Assembly: GCF_002741015.1 (NCBI RefSeq)
Contig: NZ_CP016620.1
Span: forward strand, 186,001 to 250,000
Reading direction: 5' to 3'
DNA: 64,000 nt
Source of the DNA: Microvirga ossetica
GTDB lineage: Bacteria > Pseudomonadota > Alphaproteobacteria > Rhizobiales > Beijerinckiaceae
A program made the translations under genes and the position numbers. How positions within the stretch are numbered: position 1 is the first letter of the stretch; every line of letters starts with the position of its first letter. This document shows, piece by piece, positions 36,062 to 45,067 of this stretch. Below the pieces are notes generated by a model. That model searched no databases. It was given only the letters and a program-made list of their open reading frames with translations, and was not told the DNA's origin.

Positions 36062-36711
36062 CAACTTGGTCATGAACCGAGAGAAAACGTTGAGCCTGCC
36101 CGGCTGATTTGAACCGCTTCATGATGCGCTCACGTCGTCGGGTCGGCTGATGGCTGTTTTCCGCGCGATTGTTCAAGCCTTATGCTGCCGATGCTCCACG
36201 CTGGGCATCACCGTCCTCTTTGCGGCAGCATAGCTGGCGAGTTTGTCCGTGATCATCAAGCGCGGTGCCGTGCCCTGCTTCTTGAGTAGCTTGCGCAGCA
36301 GACGCTTGGCTGCTTTGGCATTGCGCCGGCTCTGAACCAAGATGTCGAGCACAACCCCGTGCTGACCCACGGCGCGCCAGAGCCAGTGCTTCCGGCCCGC
36401 AATGCTGATGGCAACCTCGTCTAAGTGCCATTTGTCTCCCGGTGCCGGAAGACGCCTGCGGATCTGCTTGGCAAAGCTCTCGCCGAACTTCATCGCCCAC
36501 TGCCGGACCGTCTCATGACTGACCTCGATGCAGCGGGCCGCCAGCATCTCCTCGACCATCCGCAGGCTCAAAGGGAACCGGAAGTACAGCCACACGGCAT
36601 GGCTGATCACCTCGGCCGGAAAGCGATGACGGGCATAGCGAGGATCACGAGGCGATTTCATCCCTCACGTATGACTCCATGTGGTCATCGCCGCGTTAAC
36701 CTGACGGTGCC
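36062..36711 (-). mobile_element. Remnant of a second IS6-type element (C)
   Basis: A transposase gene starting at 36661 (MKSPRDPRYARHRFPAEVIS; WHLDEVAISIAGRKHWLWRA; MITDKLASYAAAKR) stops at 36173 because one G is missing in AAGGGC. The rest (NNRAENSHQPTRRRERIMKR, then FKSAGQAQRFLSVHDQVG) continues in another frame and is cut at 36062 by element A. The outer end GGCACCGTCAGGTTAA is seen in complement at 36696-36711. It is a dead element. Confidence 0.75.
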
Positions 36712-36827
36712 ATGTAGATTGTGATGGAGCTGCATCAACGGGCAGGAATCCAGCGGTGGGTCCCAACCGGCCGCCTATTCTGAGTTGGAGCTTAAGGAGT
36801 GCTGTCGTGCCCTCGTCACCTTCATCA

Positions 36828-38321
36828 CTACGCGCCAGGGCGCCGACCCAATCCAGCCTCTTTCTTCTGGGCCGTGTTACTTCTAACCTCATCGACGGAA
36901 CGGATATCTCGACGAGCCGCCCCGGACCATGCGCGCGTTTTCAACCTCGAGCGTGCTAGCCGGTCCTTGGCGGCTGGGATCGCATGGGTATATTGCGGCA
37001 GCCACTGAGACTGAGTAACAAGCATCTCGTCGACCATTTGCCAAACCTCATCGGGGGAGCAGATGGCTCCGACAAGCGGGTCGTGCAGCATAGCGAGCTT
37101 GAGCATTTCCACGTCGCCAGTGACTGCGGCCTTGACAGACATGCGCTGCACATTGATTGAGGCAAGGCAGGTCGCCGCACAGGCGTCCGAGAGCGTGAGG
37201 CCAGCTACCATGTTAAGGCCGAAACGGTCCACGAAGCCGGTCGACTCGACGATGGCATCCTCGGGCAGGTTGGTGATGAGGCCACGGTTCTTGACGTTAA
37301 AGTGGCCTCGGTAAGTCCGGCCCGTCTCCAGCGCCTCGATGATGTGGCTCGCATGCTCGTCGGTCCGCTTCGACACGTCGATGAGTTTGCCGGCTTCCGC
37401 GAGGAATTGCGGAAAGTCGGTCTCGAACCAGTTCCGGCTTTCGGTGGAATAGCGCAGATATCCTCCCGTCTCGCCATGGATCCAATCGGACATGTCGATC
37501 CAGCGACGGATTTCTTCAGGGCGCTTGCGATACCAGGGAAGGTATTCGGAGAGGTGGCCGTTCGACTCAGTCGAGTAGAAGCCGAAGCGCTTCAGGACGT
37601 CGATGCGGACTTTTTCCTGCTGCGAATACTCGGCATGCCGCTCGAAGGCCGCTACCAGTTCATCGCAGCTGATCCTACGCCCGCGGAAGCGGATGTCGAT
37701 ATACCAAGTCTGGTGATTGATGCCCGTGCAGATGAAATCCACCTCGGTCGGATGGCTTGCCCCGAGTGCATTGGCAATCTGACGCCACCCGTTCTGCACG
37801 CCGTGACACAGACCGATCGTGTCGACCTTGCCATGATCGATAGTGGCCCACGTGTTCATCGCCATAGGATTGGCATAGTTCAGCATCTTGGCGCCGGGTT
37901 CGCTGACCTCGCGAATGTCCTGGCAGAAATCCAGAAGCGCCGGAATCGTGCGCTGACCATACATGATGCCGCCAGCGCAGATCGTGTCTCCGACACATTG
38001 GTCGACGCCGTATTTGAGCGGAATCTGAATGTCGGTCGAGAACGCCTCGAGCCCTCCGACGCGGACGCAATTCAAGATGTAGCGCGCGCCCTCGAAAGCC
38101 TTCCGACGATCAATCGTGGAGGTGATCCGCGTCGGCAGTTTGTTCACCTCAACGAGACGGTCGATGATCTGGCACACCATGTCGAGATTGTGCTGGTTGA
38201 CGTCGGTGAGCGCGATCTCAATATCCTGCAATTCCGGCACGCACAGGATGTCCATGCAGAGCTTCTTAGTGAAGCCAACGCTGCCGGCGCCAATGATCGC
38301 AATCTTTAATTTCTGTGACAC
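36828..38321 (-). CDS. GH4-family glycosidase, probable alpha-galactosidase
   Basis: The protein has 497 residues. GH4 enzymes use NAD+ and Mn2+ and cleave by oxidation-elimination. Visible are the nucleotide-binding IAIIGAGSVGFTKKL, the VGDTICAGGIMYG stretch, metal ligand Cys in GLCHGVQNGW and His in GINHQTWY, with LSEYLPWYRK after them. The length suits the alpha-galactosidase/alpha-glucosidase branch, with an extra Arg-rich C-terminal tail. GTG 38321 has GAGG eight bases upstream; a TTG at 38336 is an alternative. It is cytosolic and divergent from an AraC regulator, so likely controlled by it. Substrate specificity is inferred from the galactosidases nearby. Confidence 0.85.
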   Translation of the reverse strand: MSQKLKIAIIGAGSVGFTKKLCMDILCVPELQDIEIALTDVNQHNLDMVCQIIDRLVEVNKLPTRITSTIDRRKAFEGARYILNCVRVGGLEAFSTDIQIPLKYGVDQCVGDTICAGGIMYGQRTIPALLDFCQDIREVSEPGAKMLNYANPMAMNTWATIDHGKVDTIGLCHGVQNGWRQIANALGASHPTEVDFICTGINHQTWYIDIRFRGRRISCDELVAAFERHAEYSQQEKVRIDVLKRFGFYSTESNGHLSEYLPWYRKRPEEIRRWIDMSDWIHGETGGYLRYSTESRNWFETDFPQFLAEAGKLIDVSKRTDEHASHIIEALETGRTYRGHFNVKNRGLITNLPEDAIVESTGFVDRFGLNMVAGLTLSDACAATCLASINVQRMSVKAAVTGDVEMLKLAMLHDPLVGAICSPDEVWQMVDEMLVTQSQWLPQYTHAIPAAKDRLARSRLKTRAWSGAARRDIRSVDEVRSNTAQKKEAGLGRRPGA

Positions 38322-38433
38322 AGTTTCCTCACTCAATCCCCGCTCCGCGCTTTATTGATTCCGCCGCGCGTTGGGCCGGCAACGGTATATTCCGCTCGTC
38401 CGACAGGCGGATTTCAGGCTAGTATGCCCAGAG

Positions 38434-39354
38434 ATGAGGAGAGGACTAGAGAGTTTTTGTGCTGAGATGGGTGATTTTGTGCTATCGCCGCTCCGAGCCG
38501 GGGGGCCGCGGATGCGGAACGTATCGCTCCCACGCGGACGGCACCCGCTGCACACGATGCCGGCGAGCGCCGGCTACGATCTCGTCGAATCTCCCTCCTA
38601 CAATTGGGATGGCCGACAGCGTGGCGACACGCCCTTCACGGTCGTTCAGCACACATTAAGTGGGTGTGGGAACCTGATCCATGACGGGCGCCACTATTGT
38701 CTCGATCCCGGAACGACGATGCTCGTGACCATTCCCCACAGCCATCGCTATTGGCTGGAGCCGGGTGATCGGTGGGAGTTCTTCTGGATTGTCATGTATG
38801 GACAAGAGGCAGTCCGCATCAACCAGTCCATCATATCCGTCGCCGGACCCGTTCTGCACTTGACGGAGAAAGCGGTCACACAATTGGCCCAGTGTTGCCT
38901 GGCGCTGATCCAGGGTGACGGTGAGACGGCAGGGCGCGCGTCGGCCGTCGCCTATACAGCGATGATGGTGCTTTATGACGATATCCTCGGAACGCGGCTC
39001 GAACCGGCCGATGACCCGGGGCGTTCCGCCATCGCAGCCGCTGCCGCCTTTATCCGCGACCACCTGGACAAAGATTTGAGCGTTCCGGTCCTGGCCCGGA
39101 TGACTGGCTTGAGCCGAGCGCATTTCACCCGGGTCTTCGCCACTCTTTTCGGAAGCACGCCGGGGGAATATGTACTGGAGCAGCGAATGCTACGGGCCGC
39201 GCGGCTGCTCGAGAGCAGCAATCTGTCGATCAAGGCCATCTCGACCACGAGTGGGTTCCACGACGCGAACTATTTCGCCAAGGCGTTCCGTCGGACGTTC
39301 GGCGTCAGTCCGACGGAATTCAGGACCACAGGCATGTACGCCACTCGACGCTGA
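38434..39354 (+). CDS. AraC-family regulator with cupin sensor
   Basis: About 306 residues. The N-terminal half is a cupin-like sugar-sensing domain (FTVVQHTLSGCGNLIHDGRH, TMLVTIPHSHRYWLEPGDRW). The C-terminal double helix-turn-helix (VLARMTGLSRAHFTRVFATL; AISTTSGFHDANYFAKAFRR, then FGVSPTEFR) is typical of AraC activators of sugar genes. ATG 38434 is chosen; ATG 38467 is a plausible shorter start since no strong ribosome site is visible. It diverges from the GH4 gene and lies upstream of the first ABC operon, so it probably activates one or both. Confidence 0.85.
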   Translation: MRRGLESFCAEMGDFVLSPLRAGGPRMRNVSLPRGRHPLHTMPASAGYDLVESPSYNWDGRQRGDTPFTVVQHTLSGCGNLIHDGRHYCLDPGTTMLVTIPHSHRYWLEPGDRWEFFWIVMYGQEAVRINQSIISVAGPVLHLTEKAVTQLAQCCLALIQGDGETAGRASAVAYTAMMVLYDDILGTRLEPADDPGRSAIAAAAAFIRDHLDKDLSVPVLARMTGLSRAHFTRVFATLFGSTPGEYVLEQRMLRAARLLESSNLSIKAISTTSGFHDANYFAKAFRRTFGVSPTEFRTTGMYATRR

Positions 39355-39388
39355 AGCGACGAATGCGGTCCCCGTGGAATTGCTTCAG

Positions 39389-39424
39389 TTGACACAGAGC
39401 CAAGCCTCTGGATTAATCGATTAA
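39389..39424 (+). promoter_or_regulatory. Sigma-70-like promoter with overlapping palindromic operator
   Basis: TTGACA at 39389-39394, a 17-base spacer and ATTAAT at 39412-39417 form a good promoter for the ABC operon. TTAATCGATTAA at 39413-39424, a perfect 12-bp palindrome with a CG centre, overlaps the -10. This is the layout expected for repression by a LacI-family protein such as that encoded at the operon's end. The repressor link is inferred. Confidence 0.55.
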
Positions 39425-39482
39425 CCTGGCGCCCCGAAAGCAGGGTGTGAGGCATAAAGCCAGCAATGACTGGAGGGAACAG

Positions 39483-40730
39483 ATGAAGAAGCGCCTTATT
39501 ACGGGGGCTGTCGCCAGCCTCCTGAGTTGTGTGGCCGCCGGCAGCATCGGAGCCGCAAGTGCCGAAACCCTGACGGTCTACTGGAATGCCGGTCACGGGT
39601 ACAAGGCATATGCAGATGCCATCAAAGCCTTTGAGGCTGACAATCCCGGTTGGACGGTGCGCTGGGAGAAGTTCCAGTGGCCGGACATGCGTACGAAGCT
39701 GATCGCGGATTTCTCGGTCAAGAACCCGCCGGATCTGACTGCCGAGCCGAACGGCTGGGTTCAGGAATTCGCCGTGCAGGGCCTTCTACGTCCGCTCAAC
39801 GACTATGTCGAAAGAGATGGCAAGCAGATCGGCTTCCCCGACGACTGGCAGGGCTACACGGTCGACCGCAACAAGTTCCAGGGGAAGTATTACGGGATTC
39901 AGCTGCACCTGACATGCGCTGCTCTTCTCTATAATCAGGACATGCTGAAGGAAGCGGGCTTCTCGAAGCCGCCGTCTACTTGGCAGGAGTTCCGGGAAGT
40001 CGCGAAGGCTACCACTAAGCCCGGTCGATTCGGGTTCGCACCGAATCCGACTTTTTACTATTACTGGTCATGGCTGTTGCAGAACGGCGCGAAATATTAT
40101 GACTCAGCCACGAACAAAGTAACCCTCGACACGCCCGAAGCCGCAGAGGCGCTGCAGTTCCTCTCCGATCTGATCCAAGTCGACAAAGCCGCGCCGGTGC
40201 CGGTCGCGGGTGCCGACTACGAAGGGCCACAAAAGCTTTTCACAGCCAACCGCGCTGCGATGATCATTACGGGTCCGTGGGACGTAGCACCCATCATGCA
40301 GGGTAACCCGAAACTAAATTGGTCAGTTGCGCCTGCGTTGAAGAACAAGACACAATCGACGTTCTTCGGCGGAGTCAGCATGATGATTCCCGCGGCTGCG
40401 AAACATCCCGATAAGGCGTGGGAGCTTCTGAAGCGGTTCGTATCGATCAATACCGAACTTGCGGCAACGAAGGAAGCCGGCATGACCATGCCGCGCAAGT
40501 CCTGGGCTGAGCATCCAGACGTCAAAGCCGACAAGATCATTGCTCCCTTCAGCCAGTGCCTGCCCTACGCTCAGGAGCCTGACGGTGACCTGCGTCAGAC
40601 CGGCAAGTGGGCTCGTGTGAACGAGCTGCTGCAGAACGCCTTCGATGCAACGGTCTATAAGAAGGTGCCGGCAACGGAATCGCTGAAGCGCTTCACCGAA
40701 GAGGCGAACGCCGTCCTCTCGCAGAAGTAA
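39483..40730 (+). CDS. ABC sugar transporter, periplasmic binding protein 1
   Basis: The 415-residue UgpB/MalE-type (CUT1) solute-binding protein has a Sec signal peptide (KKRLITGAVASLLSCVAAGS, ending near ASAE). The mature protein begins LTVYWNAGHGYKAYADAIKA and has the typical LYNQDMLKEAGFSKPPSTWQ segment and GPWDVAPIMQGNP. It binds sugar oligomers in the periplasm and delivers them to the permease pair encoded next. ATG 39483 has GGAGG upstream. The ligand is unknown; the neighbourhood suggests galactose- or sulfate-bearing oligosaccharides. Confidence 0.9.
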   Translation: MKKRLITGAVASLLSCVAAGSIGAASAETLTVYWNAGHGYKAYADAIKAFEADNPGWTVRWEKFQWPDMRTKLIADFSVKNPPDLTAEPNGWVQEFAVQGLLRPLNDYVERDGKQIGFPDDWQGYTVDRNKFQGKYYGIQLHLTCAALLYNQDMLKEAGFSKPPSTWQEFREVAKATTKPGRFGFAPNPTFYYYWSWLLQNGAKYYDSATNKVTLDTPEAAEALQFLSDLIQVDKAAPVPVAGADYEGPQKLFTANRAAMIITGPWDVAPIMQGNPKLNWSVAPALKNKTQSTFFGGVSMMIPAAAKHPDKAWELLKRFVSINTELAATKEAGMTMPRKSWAEHPDVKADKIIAPFSQCLPYAQEPDGDLRQTGKWARVNELLQNAFDATVYKKVPATESLKRFTEEANAVLSQK

Positions 40731-40737
40731 GCTGTGA

Positions 40738-40768
40738 TCGCTCCGGCCGGCGACCCTGTCCGGAGCGA
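40738..40768 (+). promoter_or_regulatory. Intercistronic hairpin after binding-protein gene
   Basis: TCGCTCCGG and CCGGAGCGA form a perfect 9-bp stem with a 13-base loop, seven bases after the stop codon and about 60 before the permease start. Such hairpins typically raise binding-protein mRNA relative to permease mRNA. No T-run follows. Confidence 0.65.
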
Positions 40769-40827
40769 CCATCGGCATCTTGCATGGAACGAGTGCCGCT
40801 CATCAGCCCTCGACCCGGGAGATGGTC

Positions 40828-41715
40828 ATGGCCAGAAGCATGACTCTGAAAACACGTCAGGCCATCACCGCCTATCTGCTTCTAATTCCGGCAATCTTCT
40901 ATTTTCTGATCTACTTTTTCTATCCGATCGCATTGGAGTTCTGGGCAAGCCTTTTCCGGGGTCAACCTCTGATCGGGGAAAGCAGCTTTGCTGGCCTTTC
41001 CAACTACGTCGAGGCGATAGGCGATCGGCGCGTGCGTCAGTCGCTCGTGGTGACGTTGATCTATGCGTTCGGAGCAACAGGAGCGACAGTTGTCACGGGA
41101 CTAGGGCTTGCGGCTTTGCTCAACGGCCCCATCAGAGGCAGCACCTTTTTCCGGGCGGTGATCTTCTTTCCCTATATCATCTCCTACGTCATTATCGCCC
41201 TGATGTGGAAAAGCATCCTCGACCCTTACACGGGCATCCTGAATGGCGCCCTGGTCGCGCTCGGCCTCCCGCCCCAGAACTGGCTTGGGGATGTCGATAC
41301 GGCGCTTCCCACCCTAATGGGGATCACAGTATGGAAGGACGCCGGATACGCGATGTTGATCTACCTCGCTGCCTTACAGTCGATCCCCACGACATTCTAT
41401 GAGGCAGCCTCGATCGACGGCGCGACGCCCATGCAGCAGTTCCGCTACCTGACCCTGCCGCTTCTCATGCCAACAACCCTGTTCGTCGTGGTGATTAGCA
41501 TGATCACCCATTTACAGGAGTTGGCCCCCGCTTATCTCATCACCAATGGCGGACCGGCCGATGCAACCCAACTCTTCGGCTTCTTCGTCTTCAAGAAAGC
41601 CTTTTTCGAGCTCAATATCGGCTATGCTTCGGCCCTGTCGTTCATGATGTTCCTGCTGATCCTCGCCATCACAGCGGTGCAGTTCAAGCTCGGCAGCCGC
41701 GAGATCAAGTACTGA
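40828..41715 (+). CDS. ABC sugar transporter permease 1a
   Basis: The 295-residue CUT1-family permease has six membrane helices, the first at ITAYLLLIPAIFYFLIYFFY. The cytosolic EAA loop is EAASIDGATPMQQFRYLTLP, which contacts the ATPase. It ends LAITAVQFKLGSREIKY, as usual for MalF/UgpA-type subunits. ATG 40828 is favoured by GGGAG seven bases upstream. It pairs with the permease encoded seven bases downstream. No ATPase gene is in the operon. Confidence 0.9.
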   Translation: MARSMTLKTRQAITAYLLLIPAIFYFLIYFFYPIALEFWASLFRGQPLIGESSFAGLSNYVEAIGDRRVRQSLVVTLIYAFGATGATVVTGLGLAALLNGPIRGSTFFRAVIFFPYIISYVIIALMWKSILDPYTGILNGALVALGLPPQNWLGDVDTALPTLMGITVWKDAGYAMLIYLAALQSIPTTFYEAASIDGATPMQQFRYLTLPLLMPTTLFVVVISMITHLQELAPAYLITNGGPADATQLFGFFVFKKAFFELNIGYASALSFMMFLLILAITAVQFKLGSREIKY

Positions 41716-41722
41716 GGCCCGC

Positions 41723-42538
41723 ATGTCGCGATTGACTCCCATTCTGTCCTATCTGTTGCTCGGGCTATGCACGCTCTTGTGCGTCGTGCCGTTTGCCTAC
41801 ATGCTGTCTCTATCGCTGCAGAGCGATGCGGAGTTGATGTCCGGCCTGCCGGTTCTCATTCCCGAGAAGCTACAGTTTTCGAACTACGTCGCTATTTGGG
41901 AGCGCGCTCCTTTCGGACGGTTCATCCTCAACAGCCTCATCATTGCAGGTGGGATCACGCTGCTGCACCTGATCTTCGATCCGCTTGTCGGCTACGTGTT
42001 CGCGAAGCTGGAGTTCCCAGGCAAGAAGATCTTGTTCGGGGCAGTGCTGTCGACCTTGATGATCCCGTTCTTCATCCGACTCATACCCCTTTATATCATC
42101 ACGGCTGAGTTCGGTTGGCTCAATACATATCCCGGGCTCATCATGCCGTTTGCCATGAGCGCTTATGGCATCTTTCTCATGCGCCAGTTCATTGCGCCAA
42201 TTCCCAGCGAGCTTCTCGATGCAGCGCGGATCGATGGCTGTTCGGAGATGCGCATCTACTGGCAGATTGTCCTGCCGCAAGTCAGACCAGCTCTGGCGAC
42301 CCTCGCGCTCCTCACCTTCGTGTTCCAGTGGAACGAGTTTCTGTGGCCTCTCGTCGTCGTCAGCACAACGGAGATGCGGCCGATTACGACTGGTCTGACC
42401 CTTTTCACGCAGGAAACCTTCACTCAATGGAACTTGACATCGGCCGGGGGCGTCCTGCTGTTCCTGCCGAGCCTCGCACTCTTCCTCTTCACGCAGCGCT
42501 ATCTCGTGCGCAGCGTCATGCTCGCTGGGATGAAGTGA
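41723..42538 (+). CDS. ABC sugar transporter permease 1b
   Basis: The 271-residue MalG/UgpE-type subunit has six helices and the EAA-loop equivalent LDAARIDGCSEMRIYWQIVL. An AYGIFLMRQFIAPIP segment lies before it, and the protein ends RYLVRSVMLAGMK as usual for the family. It is translationally close to permease 1a and 19 bases before the sulfatase gene, linking transport with desulfation. Confidence 0.9.
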   Translation: MSRLTPILSYLLLGLCTLLCVVPFAYMLSLSLQSDAELMSGLPVLIPEKLQFSNYVAIWERAPFGRFILNSLIIAGGITLLHLIFDPLVGYVFAKLEFPGKKILFGAVLSTLMIPFFIRLIPLYIITAEFGWLNTYPGLIMPFAMSAYGIFLMRQFIAPIPSELLDAARIDGCSEMRIYWQIVLPQVRPALATLALLTFVFQWNEFLWPLVVVSTTEMRPITTGLTLFTQETFTQWNLTSAGGVLLFLPSLALFLFTQRYLVRSVMLAGMK

Positions 42539-42557
42539 ACCAAAAAGGATAAAAGCA

Positions 42558-43874
42558 ATGACGCAGCATCCAAATGTAATCGTAGTTTTGACGGACCAGC
42601 AGCGGTGGGATACGGTAGGCGCCCATGGAAATCCAATGGGGCTGACGCCGAACTTCGACCGGATGGCGCGGACCGGTCTGTTCGTGAAGAATTCCTTCAC
42701 ATGCCAGCCCGTTTGCGGTCCGGCTCGCTCGGCCCTCCAGACTGGCCGCTACCCAACGCAGACAGGCTGCTACCGAAACAGCATCTCGCTGCCGCGCTCT
42801 GAGCGGACGCTGGCCCATTACTTCGGCGATGCGGGATATCGCACAGGATATATCGGGAAGTGGCACCTTGCCGACAACGAGCCCGTGCCGCCCGAGGAGA
42901 GGGGAGGCTATCAGGATTGGCTGGCGAGCAACCTCCTCGAGTTTACCTCATACCCTTTCGACACCGTCATGTATGATGCCGAGTGTAGCGAGGTGAAGCT
43001 GCCGGGCTACCGCGTCGACGCGCTTACCGATGCTGCGATCCGGTACATCGATCAGCAGAAGAATAATCCATTCTTCCTATTCCTTTCCTATCTTGAGCCG
43101 CACCATCAGAACCAGACCGATGATTACCCAGCACCGATCGGCTACGAGGAAAGCATGCGCGAGCGGCTCGTCGTGCCGCAGGACCTGGCAACCCTCGGCG
43201 GCTCGACCAGCGAGCACCTGCCCGGGTATCTCGGCATGGTGAAACGGCTCGACGAAGCCTTTGGTCGCCTTGTCGAGGCACTGTACAGTCTTAAGCTTCT
43301 TGACGACACGGTCATCCTGTTCACATCCGACCACGGCTGCCACTTTAAGACGCGAAACGACGAGTACAAGCGCTCCTGTCACGAGGCCTCCATCCGGGTT
43401 CCGACACTTTTCCATGGTCCAGGATTTGCAAATCGCGGTGCTTTCGATGGTCTCGTGAGCCTCATTGATCTGCCGCCGACGTTATTGGATGCGGCTGGTA
43501 TCGAGGTACCGGCTGCCATGCAGGGGCACTCAGTTCTCAGAATGGCGCAGGAGGCCTCGACGTCGGACAATGTCTTCATCCAGGTCAGCGAAAGTCATGT
43601 CGCGCGCGCCCTGCGGACGCAGCGCTGGAAATACGAGGTTGAGGCGCCAGGGGCGGACGGTTGGAACCAGATGGCGAGCGGCTGCTACGTTGAGTCTCTG
43701 CTCTATGATCTTGATGCCGATCCATATGAACTCAGTAATCTTATTGAGTCGCCCGCGTACGCCTCTATTCGCGCAGAACTCCGACGGCTCCTTCTTGAGC
43801 GCATCGCTGCGGCAGGCGAAGAGGTTCCCGAGATCGTAGCCCGTGAGGGAGCCGGTCTCGCGGCCGCCTCGTAG
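42558..43874 (+). CDS. Type I (formylglycine-dependent) sulfatase 1
   Basis: The 438-residue alkaline-phosphatase-fold sulfatase opens with the metal-binding NVIVVLTDQQRWD. It contains the maturation signature CGPARSALQTG (Cys-x-Pro-x-Arg; Cys becomes formylglycine), then YIGKWHLAD and the metal-site VILFTSDHGCHF. No signal peptide is present, so it should act in the cytosol on imported sulfated sugars. It would need the formylglycine-generating enzyme encoded at 57973. AAGGA lies upstream of the ATG, and the LacI gene follows 33 bases after. The exact sulfate ester is unknown. Confidence 0.9.
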   Translation: MTQHPNVIVVLTDQQRWDTVGAHGNPMGLTPNFDRMARTGLFVKNSFTCQPVCGPARSALQTGRYPTQTGCYRNSISLPRSERTLAHYFGDAGYRTGYIGKWHLADNEPVPPEERGGYQDWLASNLLEFTSYPFDTVMYDAECSEVKLPGYRVDALTDAAIRYIDQQKNNPFFLFLSYLEPHHQNQTDDYPAPIGYEESMRERLVVPQDLATLGGSTSEHLPGYLGMVKRLDEAFGRLVEALYSLKLLDDTVILFTSDHGCHFKTRNDEYKRSCHEASIRVPTLFHGPGFANRGAFDGLVSLIDLPPTLLDAAGIEVPAAMQGHSVLRMAQEASTSDNVFIQVSESHVARALRTQRWKYEVEAPGADGWNQMASGCYVESLLYDLDADPYELSNLIESPAYASIRAELRRLLLERIAAAGEEVPEIVAREGAGLAAAS

Positions 43875-43907
43875 GAGCATTTTGAACCAACCCATAGGCC
43901 GTGGATC

Positions 43908-44954
43908 GTGAGCGAACGACGAGCACGAAAGGCGAACTCGCCGAGAGGAATCTCTCCCACCATGGCAGATGTCGCGCGCCATGCGAACGTCTCCACGGCC
44001 GCCGTTTCTTACTTCCTCAGTGGTGACAGCCTCGGCCTGAAGCGGGTAGGGGCCGACGCGCGGGAGAGAATCCTCAAGGCCATTGCCGATCTCCAATACG
44101 TACAGAACAGTGCGGCGCGGCAGCTGCGCCGCAGGCAGGCGGGGCGCATCTGCCTCATTCTGCCTCGCCTTGGCGTTCCGTATAGCGACCGCATCGCGAG
44201 CGATGTGCAGGCAGCCGCTAGAGCACGTGGCTTGTCGACGATCATTGTTGCAGGGGGAGACTATCAGGCGGTGGAGCGGATCTTTCTGGAGATCGAGAGC
44301 GGGTTGGCAGATGGCTTGATCGCTGAACTCCAGCATCTTGCCGCCGAGGATGTGGAAGCACTGACGCTGCGGCTTGCCACCCGCAAGCCACTGATCATCT
44401 TCCATCCCATCGTGAGACCGAACCGATTTTCCGTGTTCCGGCAAGATGCGACGGCGGCGATCCGCGAAGTGCTTCAGACCCTGTACTGCGACGGGCATCG
44501 ACGCATTGCCTATATGCAGCACGCCGCACTCGGCGAGAGAACGCGCGTGAACGCCTACTTGGCGTTTCTCGGGGCGGCCGGTCTTCCTTTCGATGAGACG
44601 CTCATGGTCGACGGCGCGCAGTCGAGACGGTCGGCGCATGAAGCTGTGCTCAATCTCCTGAAAGTGAGCGAGAGGCCGACCGCTCTTATCGCTGAATCGG
44701 ATTTTGCGGCGGTCACCGCGCTCAACAGCTTTCAAGCCGCGGGGCTGAAGGTTCCGGCCGATATCGCGGTGGTGGGCTGCGGCAACATCGACGAGGGCTT
44801 GTTCTCGTACCCGAGGCTGACTACCATCGGTCCGCAAGAGGCATCGTTTTCACACCTTGCCGATCACTTGGCCGATCTGATCGCGGGCAAGCGCATTTCA
44901 CGCTCAAAGGTATTCGAGTTGCCCTGGTCCGTCATCAGGCGGGATTCGGCTTGA
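43908..44954 (+). CDS. LacI-family transcriptional regulator 1
   Basis: The 348-residue protein has an N-terminal helix-turn-helix (TMADVARHANVSTAAVSYFL) with a hinge helix around QNSAARQLRRRQ. A periplasmic-binding-protein-like sensor domain follows (ICLILPRLGVPYSDRIASDV, GHRRIAYMQHAAL, DIAVVGCGNIDEGLFSYPRL). It is the last gene of the first ABC/sulfatase operon and likely represses it, perhaps through the palindrome at 39413. The effector is probably a sugar released inside the cell. GTG 43908 is the start. Confidence 0.9.
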   Translation: MSERRARKANSPRGISPTMADVARHANVSTAAVSYFLSGDSLGLKRVGADARERILKAIADLQYVQNSAARQLRRRQAGRICLILPRLGVPYSDRIASDVQAAARARGLSTIIVAGGDYQAVERIFLEIESGLADGLIAELQHLAAEDVEALTLRLATRKPLIIFHPIVRPNRFSVFRQDATAAIREVLQTLYCDGHRRIAYMQHAALGERTRVNAYLAFLGAAGLPFDETLMVDGAQSRRSAHEAVLNLLKVSERPTALIAESDFAAVTALNSFQAAGLKVPADIAVVGCGNIDEGLFSYPRLTTIGPQEASFSHLADHLADLIAGKRISRSKVFELPWSVIRRDSA

Positions 44955-45067
44955 GCCGATCATGCGCCTGGGGCGTTCTTCGGCAGGGCGGATCCGGTTC
45001 GTCATTAAAAATGCGCGGCAGCAAAGCGCCAATACCACGCCCGTGGAAATAGGTCCTCGATTTCGTC

